From contig JAGOBN010000224.1 in assembly GCA_017999235.1 (NCBI GenBank), forward strand, positions 1 through 6,769: a stretch of DNA of 6,769 nucleotides, given 5' to 3'. Numbering within the stretch: position 1 is the stretch's first letter; every line of letters begins with the position of its first letter. Positions 6,533 to 6,769 of the stretch are shown here, one piece after another. The translations under genes and the position numbers were made by a program. Source of the stretch: Anaerolineales bacterium. GTDB lineage: Bacteria > Chloroflexota > Anaerolineae > Anaerolineales > UBA6663. Under the pieces are notes generated by a model. That model had not been told where the DNA came from. It saw nothing but the letters and a program-made list of their open reading frames with translations, and ran no database searches.

Positions 6533-6573
6533 AACGGGCCGCGGTCGACGAACGACCGCGGCCCGTTTTTGTT
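6533..6573 (+). terminator. Intrinsic terminator of the rightward operon, probably bidirectional
   Basis: ACGGGCCGCGGTCG (6534-6547) pairs perfectly with CGACCGCGGCCCGT (6553-6566) around a 5-nt loop, ACGAA. The stem extends one more A-T pair and is followed by TTTTTGTT. It starts 20 nt after the LOG stop. On the minus strand the same stem is followed by a T-rich run (GTTAGTTTTC), so it could also end transcripts arriving from the right. Confidence 0.93.
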
Positions 6574-6592
6574 GGCCGTCCCGCGCTGTGGG

Positions 6593-6682
6593 TTATTCTT
6601 CGAGTGTGGTGACGTCGCCTTCGGGCAAGCCTTGCGCGCGGGCCTTCAAGACCCGGCGCCCGCCGGGCGTGGCGCGCCTCAC
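6593..6682 (-). CDS. 29-codon minus-strand ORF, downstream copy of the duplicated unit
   Basis: Reading leftward from GTG 6680-6682 gives 29 residues beginning VRRATPGGRRVLKARAQG, ending in an acidic tail LEE and TAA at 6593-6595. The GTG overlaps the stop of the upstream copy as GTGA. This frame is also open back to the right edge, so GTG need not be the true start. The peptide is basic at the start and acidic at the end; I do not recognise its family. It may be a translated micro-ORF or a relic of a duplicated gene end. The predicted peptide is identical to that of the upstream copy, with only silent changes. Confidence 0.3.
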   Translation of the reverse strand: MRRATPGGRRVLKARAQGLPEGDVTTLEE

Positions 6683-6769
6683 TCTTCGAGTGTGGTGACG
6701 TCGCCTTCGGGCAAGCCTTGGGCGCGGGCCTTTAAGACCCGGCGCCCGCCGGGGGTGGCGCGCCTCACT
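6598..6769. repeat. Tandem duplication of an 86-bp unit
   Basis: Unit 1 (6598-6683) and unit 2 (6684-6769) are adjacent, equal in length and differ at only three positions: C/G near 6635, C/T near 6647 and C/G near 6668. Each contains a 7-bp inverted repeat CCCGGCG-CC-CGCCGGG (6652-6667 and 6738-6753). The window ends exactly with unit 2, so further copies may follow. There are no spacers, so it is not a CRISPR array. Confidence 0.9.
6679..6769 (-). CDS. C-terminal end of an unidentified minus-strand gene, or upstream copy of the micro-ORF
   Basis: The frame enters from the right edge and ends at TGA 6679-6681 with the same 29 residues (VRRATPGGRRVLKARAQG and so on) as the downstream copy. 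If the array stops at the edge, this is the last 29 residues of a longer protein transcribed toward the terminator at 6533-6573. If the array continues, it is one more unit. A convergent gene here would explain why the terminator has a T-rich run on both strands. No family is recognised. Confidence 0.4.
   Translation of the reverse strand, partial: VRRATPGGRRVLKARAQGLPEGDVTTLEE

Noticed and set aside
6598..6769. CRISPR array or insertion-sequence end at the right edge.
   Set aside because: The 86-bp units abut without spacers, are too long for CRISPR repeats, and no transposase or terminal inverted repeats are visible.

Overview
The window is very GC-rich bacterial DNA with dense Ala/Gly/Arg codon use and many GCCGGC/GGCCGG-type words. 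A lineage such as Chloroflexota is my best guess. It rests on the extracellular sensor-HAMP protein, an Rv2613c-type HIT protein next to an M29 aminopeptidase, and base composition. There is no rRNA or marker gene to confirm it, so treat this as weak inference.

Layout. Positions 1-1682 (minus strand) hold a signalling pair. A single-domain response regulator (1278-1682) lies upstream of a membrane sensor with an extracellular PDC/Cache-type domain and a HAMP linker (1-1016). The sensor's C-terminal output domain lies beyond the left edge. Between the regulator and the rightward genes is a divergent control region (1683-1953). It has three TTTGAC half-sites and an extended -10 box almost touching the first start codon.

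Positions 1954-6513 (plus strand) hold six tightly packed genes that look like one transcription unit. In order they are an Ap4A-phosphorylase-like HIT protein, a thiolase (acetyl-CoA acetyltransferase), a 3-hydroxybutyryl-CoA dehydrogenase, a YkgJ/YeiW-type cysteine-cluster protein, an M29 metallo-aminopeptidase and a LOG-family nucleotide phosphoribohydrolase. Gaps run from an 8-nt overlap to 37 nt. The unit ends at a strong, probably bidirectional, intrinsic terminator (about 6533-6573). Thiolase plus dehydrogenase form a two-step module interconverting two acetyl-CoA and 3-hydroxybutyryl-CoA, as in butyrate, polyhydroxybutyrate or fatty-acid pathways. No crotonase, acyl-CoA dehydrogenase or PHA synthase is present to say which. 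The other four genes look like nucleotide, metal and peptide housekeeping functions rather than parts of the same pathway.

Positions 6593-6769 hold two complete head-to-tail copies of an 86-bp unit reaching the right edge. On the minus strand each copy encodes the same 29-residue peptide ending in its own stop. The three differences between copies are all silent in that frame, and the copies overlap through a GTGA start/stop. This is either a duplicated 3' end of a gene entering from the right or part of a longer array. It is the least explained part of the window. Apart from it and the operon's mixed content, the region looks ordinary, and I found no clear evidence of a wholly new system.
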